Source of the DNA: Candidatus Staskawiczbacteria bacterium
Lineage (GTDB): Bacteria; Patescibacteriota; Minisyncoccia; Minisyncoccales; Staskawiczbacteraceae
Length of the DNA stretch: 43,914 bases
Assembly: GCA_023245195.1 (NCBI GenBank)
Contig: JAHFKU010000003.1
Coordinates: 1-43,914, forward strand
Direction: 5' to 3'
Position 1 is the first letter of the stretch; every line of letters begins with the position of its first letter. The notes beneath the pieces are model-generated. The model did not search any database, was not told where the DNA came from, and saw only the letters and a program-made list of their open reading frames with translations. The position numbers were made by a program, and so were the translations under genes. Below are positions 26,693 through 34,986 of this stretch, piece by piece.

Positions 26693-27351
26693 AACAAAAT
26701 ACTGCTAAGCTTTTTTTTAATACTTTGCCAAAAGATGCTGTCTTAGCGTTAAAAAAGTGTTCACAGATGGATTTTCTTTTGCGCGATAAATGGTATTTAG
26801 CAGGAGGCACCGCATTGGCTCTGCAGTCTGGGCATCGCCGGTCTTACGATTTAGATTTTTTTACAGAAAACAAAACTTTTGATGAAAAGGGCGTTGAAAA
26901 AATATTATATGAGCAAGGAGAGTGGATTACCAATAACATAAGTGAAGGAACAGTATTTGGCATACTTTCAAAAACAAAAATGAGTTTTATTGCTTATCCC
27001 TTTTTTACGCCAGCTGAGAAAATATGTAAGTTTGGCACAGTTTCTTTGTTGGCTATTCCCGATATTGCTGTGATGAAAATCATAGCAATATCTCAGCGAG
27101 GCAAAAAACGGGATTTTTTTGATTTATATTGGATATGCCAAAATATAGTACCGTTGCACGAGAGTATTTTGAAAATAGATAAGCAGTACAATATACGTCA
27201 AAATCTTACCCATATTTTAAAAAGCTTGGTATATTTTGATGACGCAGAAACGGATCCGGAACCCGAAATTTATTTTAAAGCAACCTGGAAAGAGGTTAAA
27301 AAGTTTTTTATTAAAGAAATTCCGCAAATTGCAAAAAAAATAATAAAGTAA
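26671..27351 (+). CDS. AbiEii/AbiGii-family nucleotidyltransferase toxin
   Basis: WYLAGGTALALQSGHRRSYDLDFFTE; PDIAVMKIIAISQRGKKRDFFDLYWI. Confidence 0.88.
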   Translation: MVSDFEIKQNTAKLFFNTLPKDAVLALKKCSQMDFLLRDKWYLAGGTALALQSGHRRSYDLDFFTENKTFDEKGVEKILYEQGEWITNNISEGTVFGILSKTKMSFIAYPFFTPAEKICKFGTVSLLAIPDIAVMKIIAISQRGKKRDFFDLYWICQNIVPLHESILKIDKQYNIRQNLTHILKSLVYFDDAETDPEPEIYFKATWKEVKKFFIKEIPQIAKKIIK

Positions 27352-27372
27352 GTGTTTTGCTTGTGAATTCAA

Positions 27373-27411
27373 CCACGAAAAAATCGCTTCAAAAAAGCGA
27401 TTTTTTTGTGG
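27373..27411. terminator. Terminator-like hairpin
   Basis: CCACGAAAAAATCGCTT-caaa-AAGCGATTTTTTTGTGG. Confidence 0.8.
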
Positions 27412-27432
27412 AGTAGCACATTTTAATTTATG

Positions 27433-27464
27433 CTCTACGGCGGCCCCGCGGGGCCGCCGTAGAG
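27433..27464. repeat. 32-bp perfect GC-rich palindrome CTCTACGGCGGCCCCGCGGGGCCGCCGTAGAG
   Basis: Read directly. Confidence 0.96.
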
Positions 27465-27696
27465 GAATGGGTTATTAAACTGTCCACTACCGTCATTGCG
27501 CGGCAATCTCTTTTTCGCATTAGGATCATTCGGATGCGATTTGCGTATTAGGATCGCGTGGGAAAAATTTGACAAGAAAACATTATCATGATAGTGTATT
27601 GATAGTAACTTGGACGTTCCAAGTGGCCCTTTGACAATTTGCCTGTTAGAATCCGCTTGTTGCGGCATTAAAACGGGTATTCTAAGAGGAGTGAGG

Positions 27697-28860
27697 ATGG
27701 AGATTCTACTTACTAATGTAGAAGAAGGAACTGCAAAAGCAGTAAAAAGATTCAAGGGATTTCTGAAAATCATCATGAAGTGGGAAGGTCACAAATTAGC
27801 TGAGAGTGACGAGGTAGATGCAGCAGGCAACGTAGTTGTTGATGGGTATAAAAAGGGAGATGTTATTCCCATAAAAGATTCATCGTCTTTTTGGGGAGGA
27901 TTAAGGTATATCGGCATACCTTTTATTGATACTATTCATCATTACAAGTTTCGTTGGAGAGGAATTCAGCTTGTAAAGGGAAAAGAAGAAATCAGGTTTG
28001 AAGAAAAGATAATAAATTACATTCTTGTTAGGCCGGATGTCTATGCAACAGAAATCGAAAAAGCCGAAACCAGGCCACCGGAAAGAATTCCCTTAACTAT
28101 ACGATTTTTGGTAACTATGCGAGTTTTAAACCCTGAAAAAGCGCTCTTTAAAGCGCCTTCAAACTGGTTTGAGAACGTCATGACCAAGCTAAATGCTCTC
28201 CTTGGAGCGTGGATTAGAAACTTGACTTTGGATGACATTCTGAAGCGAGAAGATTCCAATAAAGATTTGTGGGATGGGTTTACCATTAAAAGTGAAAATG
28301 GCCACCCAGACATAAAAATTGCTGGCATCGGCAGTGATCCCTTACTGAAAATGTTCAAGGATGAATGGGGTATTCTCATAGAGCCTCACGGGATCGAAAT
28401 CAGAGACATTAGTCCTCCTGACGACATCCAAGAAGCCGCTAATGCGGAAAGAAAACAGCAGTTTGTCGCCAAAGGTTTTGCGGCAGAGACTACGGGGCGC
28501 TTAGTGGCAATGATTGCTAATCTAACGGGCGCCAAATTTGAAGTGGTTCAGAAAGAATTTCAAGACAACTTGGACGGGGCTTTGTTAAAATACAAATCAA
28601 TTATCGAAATGAATCTTGATATTATAAAAAGAAGACTGGGTTTGGGAACAGGTATCCAAGAGATTCACGTCTCAAGTCCAGAAGGATATGTTGCCATGTT
28701 GGCGAAAATTCTTCATGGAGGCTTGAGTGGCGGTTCTGGCGGAGGACAAGCTTCTGATGGAACCAGTGATAGTGGTGGAAAAAAGAAGAAGAAAAAAACA
28801 AAGTCATCTGACGACGACAATGATGACGACGATCCCGATGAGGGATGGGAAATTAAGTAA
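27697..28860 (+). CDS. SPFH/Band 7 domain protein with Gly/Lys/Asp-rich tail
   Basis: SPFH-like core with ERIPLTIRFLVTMRVLNPEKAL...GIEIRDISPPDDIQEAANAERKQQFVAKGFAAET; likely start MEILLTNVEEG after AGGAG-like RBS. Confidence 0.7.
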   Translation: MEILLTNVEEGTAKAVKRFKGFLKIIMKWEGHKLAESDEVDAAGNVVVDGYKKGDVIPIKDSSSFWGGLRYIGIPFIDTIHHYKFRWRGIQLVKGKEEIRFEEKIINYILVRPDVYATEIEKAETRPPERIPLTIRFLVTMRVLNPEKALFKAPSNWFENVMTKLNALLGAWIRNLTLDDILKREDSNKDLWDGFTIKSENGHPDIKIAGIGSDPLLKMFKDEWGILIEPHGIEIRDISPPDDIQEAANAERKQQFVAKGFAAETTGRLVAMIANLTGAKFEVVQKEFQDNLDGALLKYKSIIEMNLDIIKRRLGLGTGIQEIHVSSPEGYVAMLAKILHGGLSGGSGGGQASDGTSDSGGKKKKKKTKSSDDDNDDDDPDEGWEIK

Positions 28861-28867
28861 TAGATAG

Positions 28868-28907
28868 AAAGGGTTAGATCTTTATAGATTTAAACCCTCT
28901 TTTTTTG
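28868..28907. terminator. Terminator-like hairpin with T-tract
   Basis: aagggttagatctttatagatttaaaccctctttttttg. Confidence 0.7.
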
Positions 28908-28912
28908 CAAAA

Positions 28913-29596
28913 TTATTCAATCGGTTCTTTATATGGATCTGGTTTTGTTTCTTCTTCGGGTGTTTTACTATCCTCATTTTTTTTGGAGAATTTATTTTTT
29001 TCCTGTGTAGTTATATTTTTTCCTTCTTTTTCCATGTTCTCTGCATTTTTTTCTACATTCGTAATGGGTGTTATTTTAAGGTGCGCCAATTCTGAATCGT
29101 TCTTTTTTATTCCATTATAATCTTGTATTTCGCTAGGCTTTTTATTTATCGTAGATATGGGATTATTTTTGTTAGTCATTATTTTTTCTATTAATTCTTT
29201 TGTTTCACTTTCTATTTCTGATTTACCGTCTTCAATGCCAAAAACTTTTTTAGAAATTTCTTCTCTAAAAACTTTGTCATTAAATTTTTCATCGGGGTAG
29301 ATTAATAATAATGGCAAGAGTTTGTTTTTTATGTCTTCTACTATTTTCTTTATAGTATATTCGGGAGCTTTGAGATGTTTTTGCAAAAGTTCAATTAAAT
29401 TCTTCTCGGGAATTAGGCCATTTGCAATAGTAATTGTAGCGTCCCTTATAATTTTCGCTTTTGACTCCACATCCTTGTCGAGTTCATTAAAGAAATCTTC
29501 GTCACTTTCTTCGAAGCCGTTATTCTTTAAAATATCAGAAAAAACAGATTCCGCATTTTGATCGAATATTACTCTTATTTTTTTTTGTTCTTTCAT
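28913..29596 (-). CDS. Hypothetical charged protein of T4SS-like cluster
   Basis: Intact ORF directly downstream of the VirB6-like gene. Confidence 0.5.
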   Translation of the reverse strand: MKEQKKIRVIFDQNAESVFSDILKNNGFEESDEDFFNELDKDVESKAKIIRDATITIANGLIPEKNLIELLQKHLKAPEYTIKKIVEDIKNKLLPLLLIYPDEKFNDKVFREEISKKVFGIEDGKSEIESETKELIEKIMTNKNNPISTINKKPSEIQDYNGIKKNDSELAHLKITPITNVEKNAENMEKEGKNITTQEKNKFSKKNEDSKTPEEETKPDPYKEPIE

Positions 29597-29609
29597 TGTT
29601 TGTGATTTA

Positions 29610-31589
29610 TTATGGTAGGTCTCTAATTTCTTTTCTTATATTTTTTAACCTATTTACTTCTGCTTTATTGCCAGCAGCTTTCGCAGCAGCAATCTGATCT
29701 TTTAATGCTTTTCTAATTGCAGGGTCTCTAAGAGCATTGATATGTGCGCGATCTGCTGTCTTGAATTTTCTTGCTATATTTGCGGTAAATGATTTACTTG
29801 TTACAAGGTCAGCTGTAATATCTTCTTTATCGATATTTCTTATTTGCTCACCAGACATGCTTGGTAGGCTTGCCTCAAGCTGTTCTTGTCTTGCTGCTGC
29901 TTTTGCTTGAGCCAATGTAAGTCTTGGATTTGTTGCTCGAATTCTATCAATAGTCTTTTTATCAAATTCCGCATAACGATAATCTGCTTCTGCAAACTTG
30001 CTAGTGTCAATACCATGCTTTTCTGCATTGTTTATAGCTTCTTGGCGCTTTGATGGATCGATCTTGCTTAGTTTCTTTCTGTCAGACAACACCTTAGTGT
30101 ATGCCGCCCTTTCAGCAGCGCTTTTTCCATTTTGTGCTCTATCTGCAATAACATCAGAATTTTTCTCAGCTTCTGCCAATTCTGTATAAGGTTTGATTTT
30201 TGCTGCTTGTCTATCCTGAAAGTTCTTATTTGCGGTTCCTGCTTTGGTTAGCCCAGCTTTTTCTCCAAATCTTCCTATGCCATATCTTATTTGACCATAT
30301 AATTCTCCAAAACTATCTTTAAATCCTTGTGCCCCAACTATGTTACCAGCGACGCCGCCAGCTGCTTTGCCCGTTGCAAGTCCAGCCTTAAGCGATCCTT
30401 TGGCAAGACCTTTTGCTGCTCCAATAGCTTTGCTATTTATCCATCTACTGGCTTTAAGCGCTCCGCTAGCCCCCATGGCCGATATCTGCATGGAAGCAAT
30501 AAATCCCATGACCAAAAACATCCCCGGTACGAGAAAAGCAAGGATTCCGCCAATGGCCTTATCGGGACCATTAAGTAATTCCCTAAATCCTGGATAAGTC
30601 CCAATGCCAGCGTGCACTTGGTTTCCGATATAAATAAACATGGCACCAATTCCTCCAATAAAACACCATTGTAAAAAGTTATTGATCCACTTGTCAAAAA
30701 TCATGCTTTTTGTTTGGGGCAAAACAACAGAGGCAAAAGCCAAAGGGGATAAAATAACTAAAATCCAAAGGGCGAAGATCCTGAATAAAAATAGAAAGGC
30801 AAAAAGAAAAGAAATGGCGCCTTTCATGGCAAAAAAGAATGTAGTGCCGGCTGCTCTTGCGATAGAATCAAGGGTGGATGGATTGCTACCTGCCTTTCCA
30901 AGCAACTCTTTGAAGGTTTCTAGTTCGTTTTTAGATATAAAATCTGCCACGGTAGTACCGCCACTTTTTTGGCCGCCATACAAAGCATATTTCATAAAAA
31001 TATTTGAAGCGTCAATAACTATTCCGCAGATTACCAAAGAAAAATTAATTAAAAGGGCGGCGATGATTAACTTGACCAGAGCCTTTTTTCTGTCTCCAAA
31101 CATTTCTAAACGCAAAATCATGGCTAGCGCTATTGCAATAAGCGAAATAACAATAACCATATTAGCTAGGCCTCTTACGATAGGCCATCCTATATTCACG
31201 GCGCCATTTTTTGTGTATTCGGTATTGCTTATTGCTAGAGTTATGACGGCGTTAAGTAGCGTTGTCCCAAGAAAAGAAAAAAATCCACTAAGACCAATAG
31301 GAATAGATAATAGGGCACTAACAACAGCATCTCCAGTTGCCCCTGCAACTTCGCTCACCTTGTCTTTTGCCGACTGACTAAGGTTGTTATATGCTTTGCT
31401 TCCTTGTTTATAGGCTCCGTAGGGAGGAACTACTATTTGGAGGCCTGCGTCAGCTATACTGGTAATAGTTTCCAATCCATAATCTGCTTTGGCGATGGTT
31501 GGAGCAACAATTCCCCCCAACATAAAAACCAAAACCACCAAAGAGATGATCTTTTTTTCTTTAAAAATATGGGATAAAAAATGGGGCAC
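29610..31589 (-). CDS. VirB6/TrbL-like polytopic membrane protein with long charged C-terminus
   Basis: Multiple TM segments in the first ~380 aa; Ala/Lys-rich soluble tail; in T4SS cluster. Confidence 0.7.
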   Translation of the reverse strand: MPHFLSHIFKEKKIISLVVLVFMLGGIVAPTIAKADYGLETITSIADAGLQIVVPPYGAYKQGSKAYNNLSQSAKDKVSEVAGATGDAVVSALLSIPIGLSGFFSFLGTTLLNAVITLAISNTEYTKNGAVNIGWPIVRGLANMVIVISLIAIALAMILRLEMFGDRKKALVKLIIAALLINFSLVICGIVIDASNIFMKYALYGGQKSGGTTVADFISKNELETFKELLGKAGSNPSTLDSIARAAGTTFFFAMKGAISFLFAFLFLFRIFALWILVILSPLAFASVVLPQTKSMIFDKWINNFLQWCFIGGIGAMFIYIGNQVHAGIGTYPGFRELLNGPDKAIGGILAFLVPGMFLVMGFIASMQISAMGASGALKASRWINSKAIGAAKGLAKGSLKAGLATGKAAGGVAGNIVGAQGFKDSFGELYGQIRYGIGRFGEKAGLTKAGTANKNFQDRQAAKIKPYTELAEAEKNSDVIADRAQNGKSAAERAAYTKVLSDRKKLSKIDPSKRQEAINNAEKHGIDTSKFAEADYRYAEFDKKTIDRIRATNPRLTLAQAKAAARQEQLEASLPSMSGEQIRNIDKEDITADLVTSKSFTANIARKFKTADRAHINALRDPAIRKALKDQIAAAKAAGNKAEVNRLKNIRKEIRDLP

Positions 31590-31797
31590 TGGTTTAATTT
31601 GAAATTTACAATTTGAAATTTGAAATCAATTTGAAATGTGTAAATTTGAAATTTGAAAAATTTGAGACTGTTTCTGTCCCGCGCGCCCGCGGGCGCGGGG
31701 GATCACACGGATTCTAAATTCAGTCATTGTACCATGTTTTGCATTTTTGGTAATAAATTTTGGCTGTTGATAACTTTTTGTTAAAAACGTGGCATAC

Positions 31798-31833
31798 AAA
31801 CAAGCGGGTTCGCTTTCGCGAACCCACTTGTTT
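31798..31833. terminator. Hairpin between HepT-like and VirB6-like genes
   Basis: aaacaagcgggttcgctttcgcgaacccacttgttt. Confidence 0.6.
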
Positions 31834-31852
31834 AATCTTTTTAAGATTTCAT

Positions 31853-32185
31853 TTAGATAGAAATTTTCTGCAATTCCTCTTTTAATGGTGGTAGATCAAT
31901 GATAATAGTATTCCAAACTACATCTAGATTAATATCAAAATAATTATGAATAGCTTTGTCTCGGAAACCGGCAATTTCTTTCCATGGCAAATTTACCTTT
32001 TCTTTTAAGTCATCAGAAACTTTCTTCGAAACTTCTCCAATCAGAGTAAGTTGCATAATTACCGCACTTTGGACCAAAGAGTTTTTGGAGAAATTATCCT
32101 TATCAATTCCATCCACAAACGATTCAATTTTTCTGATTGAATCAAGTATTTGATCTACATATACTTTATCATTCTTTATCGTCAT
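31853..32185 (-). CDS. HepT-like HEPN toxin (DUF86)
   Basis: Rx4HxY motif in GFRDKAIHNYF; overlaps the nucleotidyltransferase gene. Confidence 0.88.
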   Translation of the reverse strand: MTIKNDKVYVDQILDSIRKIESFVDGIDKDNFSKNSLVQSAVIMQLTLIGEVSKKVSDDLKEKVNLPWKEIAGFRDKAIHNYFDINLDVVWNTIIIDLPPLKEELQKISI

Positions 32186-32462
32186 ATATATTTTTTAAAT
32201 CTGGCAAAATATAAGGTTTTATAAATTTATTTACGCCACCTTCTGTTACTAAGTCAACTTTTCGTCCAAGCACTTTTTCCATTTCAGTTACTAATTCCAC
32301 AAATCCAACTAGTCCCATAGGTTTGCCAAGTCTTACCATAACATCAACATCGCTTTCTGGATTATCGTCGCCCCTAGATACAGATCCAAAAACCGCGGCA
32401 TGCTTAATGCCATAATGACGAAATATGGGAGCTAATTTAGTTTGTAAATCTTTTACGCTCAT
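32169..32462 (-). CDS. MntA-like minimal nucleotidyltransferase antitoxin
   Basis: GSx10DxD motif: FGSVSRGDDNPESDVDVMVRL. Confidence 0.9.
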   Translation of the reverse strand: MSVKDLQTKLAPIFRHYGIKHAAVFGSVSRGDDNPESDVDVMVRLGKPMGLVGFVELVTEMEKVLGRKVDLVTEGGVNKFIKPYILPDLKNIYDDKE

Positions 32463-32541
32463 ATGGTAATTGTAAAATAGAAATACGGAAGATGCAAGAG
32501 GGCCAACCTATACATTTTAGCCCATTTATACGGTTTCTGCA

Positions 32542-33474
32542 CTAGAGGCTGTTTGTTAAATTTATCCAATTTTGAATGGAGAGGGTTTCTGCTCTTTGAT
32601 TGGATTTTATGTCGTTTTTTGAAAGCCAGACTTCAACTTCTTTCCGGTCTTTTTTTAGAATCACCGAAAAGTTATTTGCTAGTTGTTTTCGGGGATGGGA
32701 AAACCCGGCTTTTACGATTTGAAAGAATTTTTCGACAAATGCAGGATTGTTAGATTGCCACAGCGCGACGCCCGCGGGCGCCGCGCTTCGCAATGACGAA
32801 TTAGAATATGGCGTTATTTTTATAATTGCCGAATCAACTTTTGGCGAGGGCCAGAACTTTTCTTTTCCAACATAAGAAATAATTTCTGCTTTGGCATAAA
32901 ATTGCACCGAAACTGCTAGAATGCTCATATGGGGCGGCTTTGCACAGATTCTTTGCGCCACCTCTTTTTGGACCATTAGCACCATGGATTCGGGAGGATT
33001 GCCTGACTCTAAAAACATTCTAATTAAGGGCGAGGTCAAATAATAAGGTATATTGGCTACGATTTTATATTTTTTAGGTAATTGAGTATTAGATTGCTTC
33101 GCTTTGCTCGCAATGACGATATTTTTCGTTAATTGGTCATTGGCTATTGGGATTTGGGGTTTCATTTTAAGAATATCTCCATGAATTACATTTATATTCT
33201 TAAAATGCGCAAGGGTTTCTTTTAGGATTTCTACCATATTCTTGTCCTTTTCTATAGCAAGGACAGTTTTTGCCAAAGGTGCTAATGCTTGGGTTAGGGT
33301 GCCTATGCCTGGGCCTACTTCTAAAATAGTATCTGTGGGCTTGAGATCTGCGGCTTCAACGATTTTTTTGAGAGTTGCTTGGTCTATTAAAAAATTCTGG
33401 CCCAACCCTTTTAGGGGCTTGGTACTGTGTTTAGCTAGTAATTCTTTAATGGTTTTTGGAGAAGTTAAATCCAT
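32542..33474 (-). CDS. rsmA: 16S rRNA dimethyladenosine transferase with two repeat-derived insertions
   Basis: KGLGQNFLIDQATLKKIVEAADL, ILEVGPGIGTLTQAL, VANIPYYLTSPLI, FSHPRKQLANNF. Confidence 0.94.
   Translation of the reverse strand: MDLTSPKTIKELLAKHSTKPLKGLGQNFLIDQATLKKIVEAADLKPTDTILEVGPGIGTLTQALAPLAKTVLAIEKDKNMVEILKETLAHFKNINVIHGDILKMKPQIPIANDQLTKNIVIASKAKQSNTQLPKKYKIVANIPYYLTSPLIRMFLESGNPPESMVLMVQKEVAQRICAKPPHMSILAVSVQFYAKAEIISYVGKEKFWPSPKVDSAIIKITPYSNSSLRSAAPAGVALWQSNNPAFVEKFFQIVKAGFSHPRKQLANNFSVILKKDRKEVEVWLSKNDIKSNQRAETLSIQNWINLTNSL
32752..32797. repeat. AGATTGC...GCAATGAC repeat with GC-rich internal palindrome, in frame within rsmA
   Basis: agattgccacagcgcgacgcccgcgggcgccgcgcttcgcaatgac. 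Confidence 0.9.
33091..33117. repeat. AGATTGC...GCAATGAC repeat, in frame within rsmA
   Basis: agattgcttcgctttgctcgcaatgac; encodes IASKAKQSN. Confidence 0.92.
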
Positions 33475-33478
33475 AATA

Positions 33479-33576
33479 GTTAAACTCTAAACCCAAAACT
33501 CTAAATCCTAAACAAATCCAAAATTCTAAATACCAAATCACAAACACGTTTAGATAGAGTTTAGGATTTAGAATTT
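33479..33576. repeat. Intergenic inverted-arm repeat (CTAAACTCTAAAT words)
   Basis: taaactctaaacccaaaactctaaatcctaaac ... gtttagatagagtttaggatttagaatttc. Confidence 0.75.
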
Positions 33577-33580
33577 CTTT

Positions 33581-33606
33581 TTATTATGCTAATCATAGCA
33601 TAATAA
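33581..33606. repeat. Inverted repeat TTATTATGCTA-atca-TAGCATAATAA in divergent promoter region
   Basis: 11-bp perfect arms between rsmA and the M23 gene. Confidence 0.85.
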
Positions 33607-33665
33607 AAGGCTGTGGATAACTGCTTGACTGACCTGCTTAAAATTGCTAAACTTAAAGCAACACC

Positions 33666-34892
33666 TTGCTTACATTTTTTAATAGAAAATTCACCCGGTT
33701 AAACAGCTTTTACCTTAAGGCAAAAGCTAAAATCCAAAGGATTTTGTTTAACTGGGTAAACAGCATCTATGAAAAGGGATTCTCAAAAAACCCCTTCTTT
33801 TGTTTTTTACGGCGGAAAACAAAACTTCTCTTTGGTAAAGAGGCTCTGCGCCTGAAAAATGGCAATTTCTATTTTGGATTGATGTCAATTGTCTTGCTGG
33901 GGTCGCTGTTTATCAGTTCTGATAGCTTGGCCCAAGACACTTATGCCAACAACAGTAATGTGATCTTTTTTAATTCATTTTTCAAAAATACAGATAATTT
34001 AACCAATAACGACCTCTTTTTCAGCCAAAACAAAGAATTGGCCCTTGAAACCCCGGATTTAAAGATTATCCAAGATAATTCTATTTATGCCGTCAGCACC
34101 CCCTCTATTTTAACCACCCAGACGTTGGGAGACATTTTTGGCGGATCAGACGAACAGAGGAAAGAAATTGTAGAATACCAGGTGCAAATTGGCGATACAA
34201 TTGCCAAGCTTGCCAATGATTACAATATTACGCCCGAAACCATTGCTTCTGCCAATGGCATTTCAAAAAATGCGGCCCTTAAGGTTGGCCAAACGATTGT
34301 TATTTTACCCGTTTCCGGAGTGGTGCACATTGTAAAACCCGGAGATGTGATAAGCCAAATTGCTAAAACCTATAAAGCGAAAGCCGATGATATTGTCGCC
34401 TTTAATAATCTTGCTGGAGAGGGCGATATTTTTATTGGAGATTCTTTGATTATTCCAAATGGAGTGATGCCGGCAAAACCCGTGCCGTCTTTCATCACGG
34501 TTCCCTTGGCTGATAATTTCTTTATCTATCCTGCAGAGGGTCTTATTACCCAAGGTTTGCACTATTACAATGGCGTGGATTTGGCAAACAAAGTTGGAAC
34601 GCCTATTTATGCCGCCGCTTCTGGCGTGGTTCAAAGAGCAGTAGCTGACGGATTTTACCACGGAGGCATGGGAAACCATATTTCCATTTTACATTCCAAT
34701 GGCACGGTTACCTATTATGGCCACCTTCAGACGGTTTTTGTTAAATCCGGCGATAGAGTTGGCACGGGAGATAGAATTGGATTAATGGGCCAAACCGGCC
34801 GGGCAACTGGCCCCCATGTGCACTTTGAGGTTATTGGAGCCCAAAATCCTTTGGCCAAGTTCTTGGTTGGATCGGTGATTAAATATAAATAA
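33666..34892 (+). CDS. Membrane-anchored M23 peptidase with two LysM domains
   Basis: LysM: VEYQVQIGDTIAKLANDYNITPETIASANGI and HIVKPGDVISQIAKTYKAKADDIVAFNNL; M23: HISILHSNGTVTYYGHL...GRATGPHVHFEV. Confidence 0.93.
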   Translation: MLTFFNRKFTRLNSFYLKAKAKIQRILFNWVNSIYEKGFSKNPFFCFLRRKTKLLFGKEALRLKNGNFYFGLMSIVLLGSLFISSDSLAQDTYANNSNVIFFNSFFKNTDNLTNNDLFFSQNKELALETPDLKIIQDNSIYAVSTPSILTTQTLGDIFGGSDEQRKEIVEYQVQIGDTIAKLANDYNITPETIASANGISKNAALKVGQTIVILPVSGVVHIVKPGDVISQIAKTYKAKADDIVAFNNLAGEGDIFIGDSLIIPNGVMPAKPVPSFITVPLADNFFIYPAEGLITQGLHYYNGVDLANKVGTPIYAAASGVVQRAVADGFYHGGMGNHISILHSNGTVTYYGHLQTVFVKSGDRVGTGDRIGLMGQTGRATGPHVHFEVIGAQNPLAKFLVGSVIKYK

Positions 34893-34903
34893 AAATTCTT
34901 GTT

Positions 34904-34940
34904 AAAAAACAGCGGCGCCCGAAGGCGCCGCTGTTTTTTT
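34904..34940. terminator. Terminator hairpin
   Basis: AAAAAACAGCGGCGCC-cgaa-GGCGCCGCTGTTTTTTT. Confidence 0.88.
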
Positions 34941-34986
34941 GTAATCCGCGTAAATTCAGCGTAATAATCAGCGTTGTATTAGCGGA

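Noticed and set aside
30640-31377. 245-aa + strand ORF opposite the VirB6-like gene
   Set aside because: Antisense to a convincing membrane-protein CDS; composition looks like a reverse-complement shadow with no recognisable motif.
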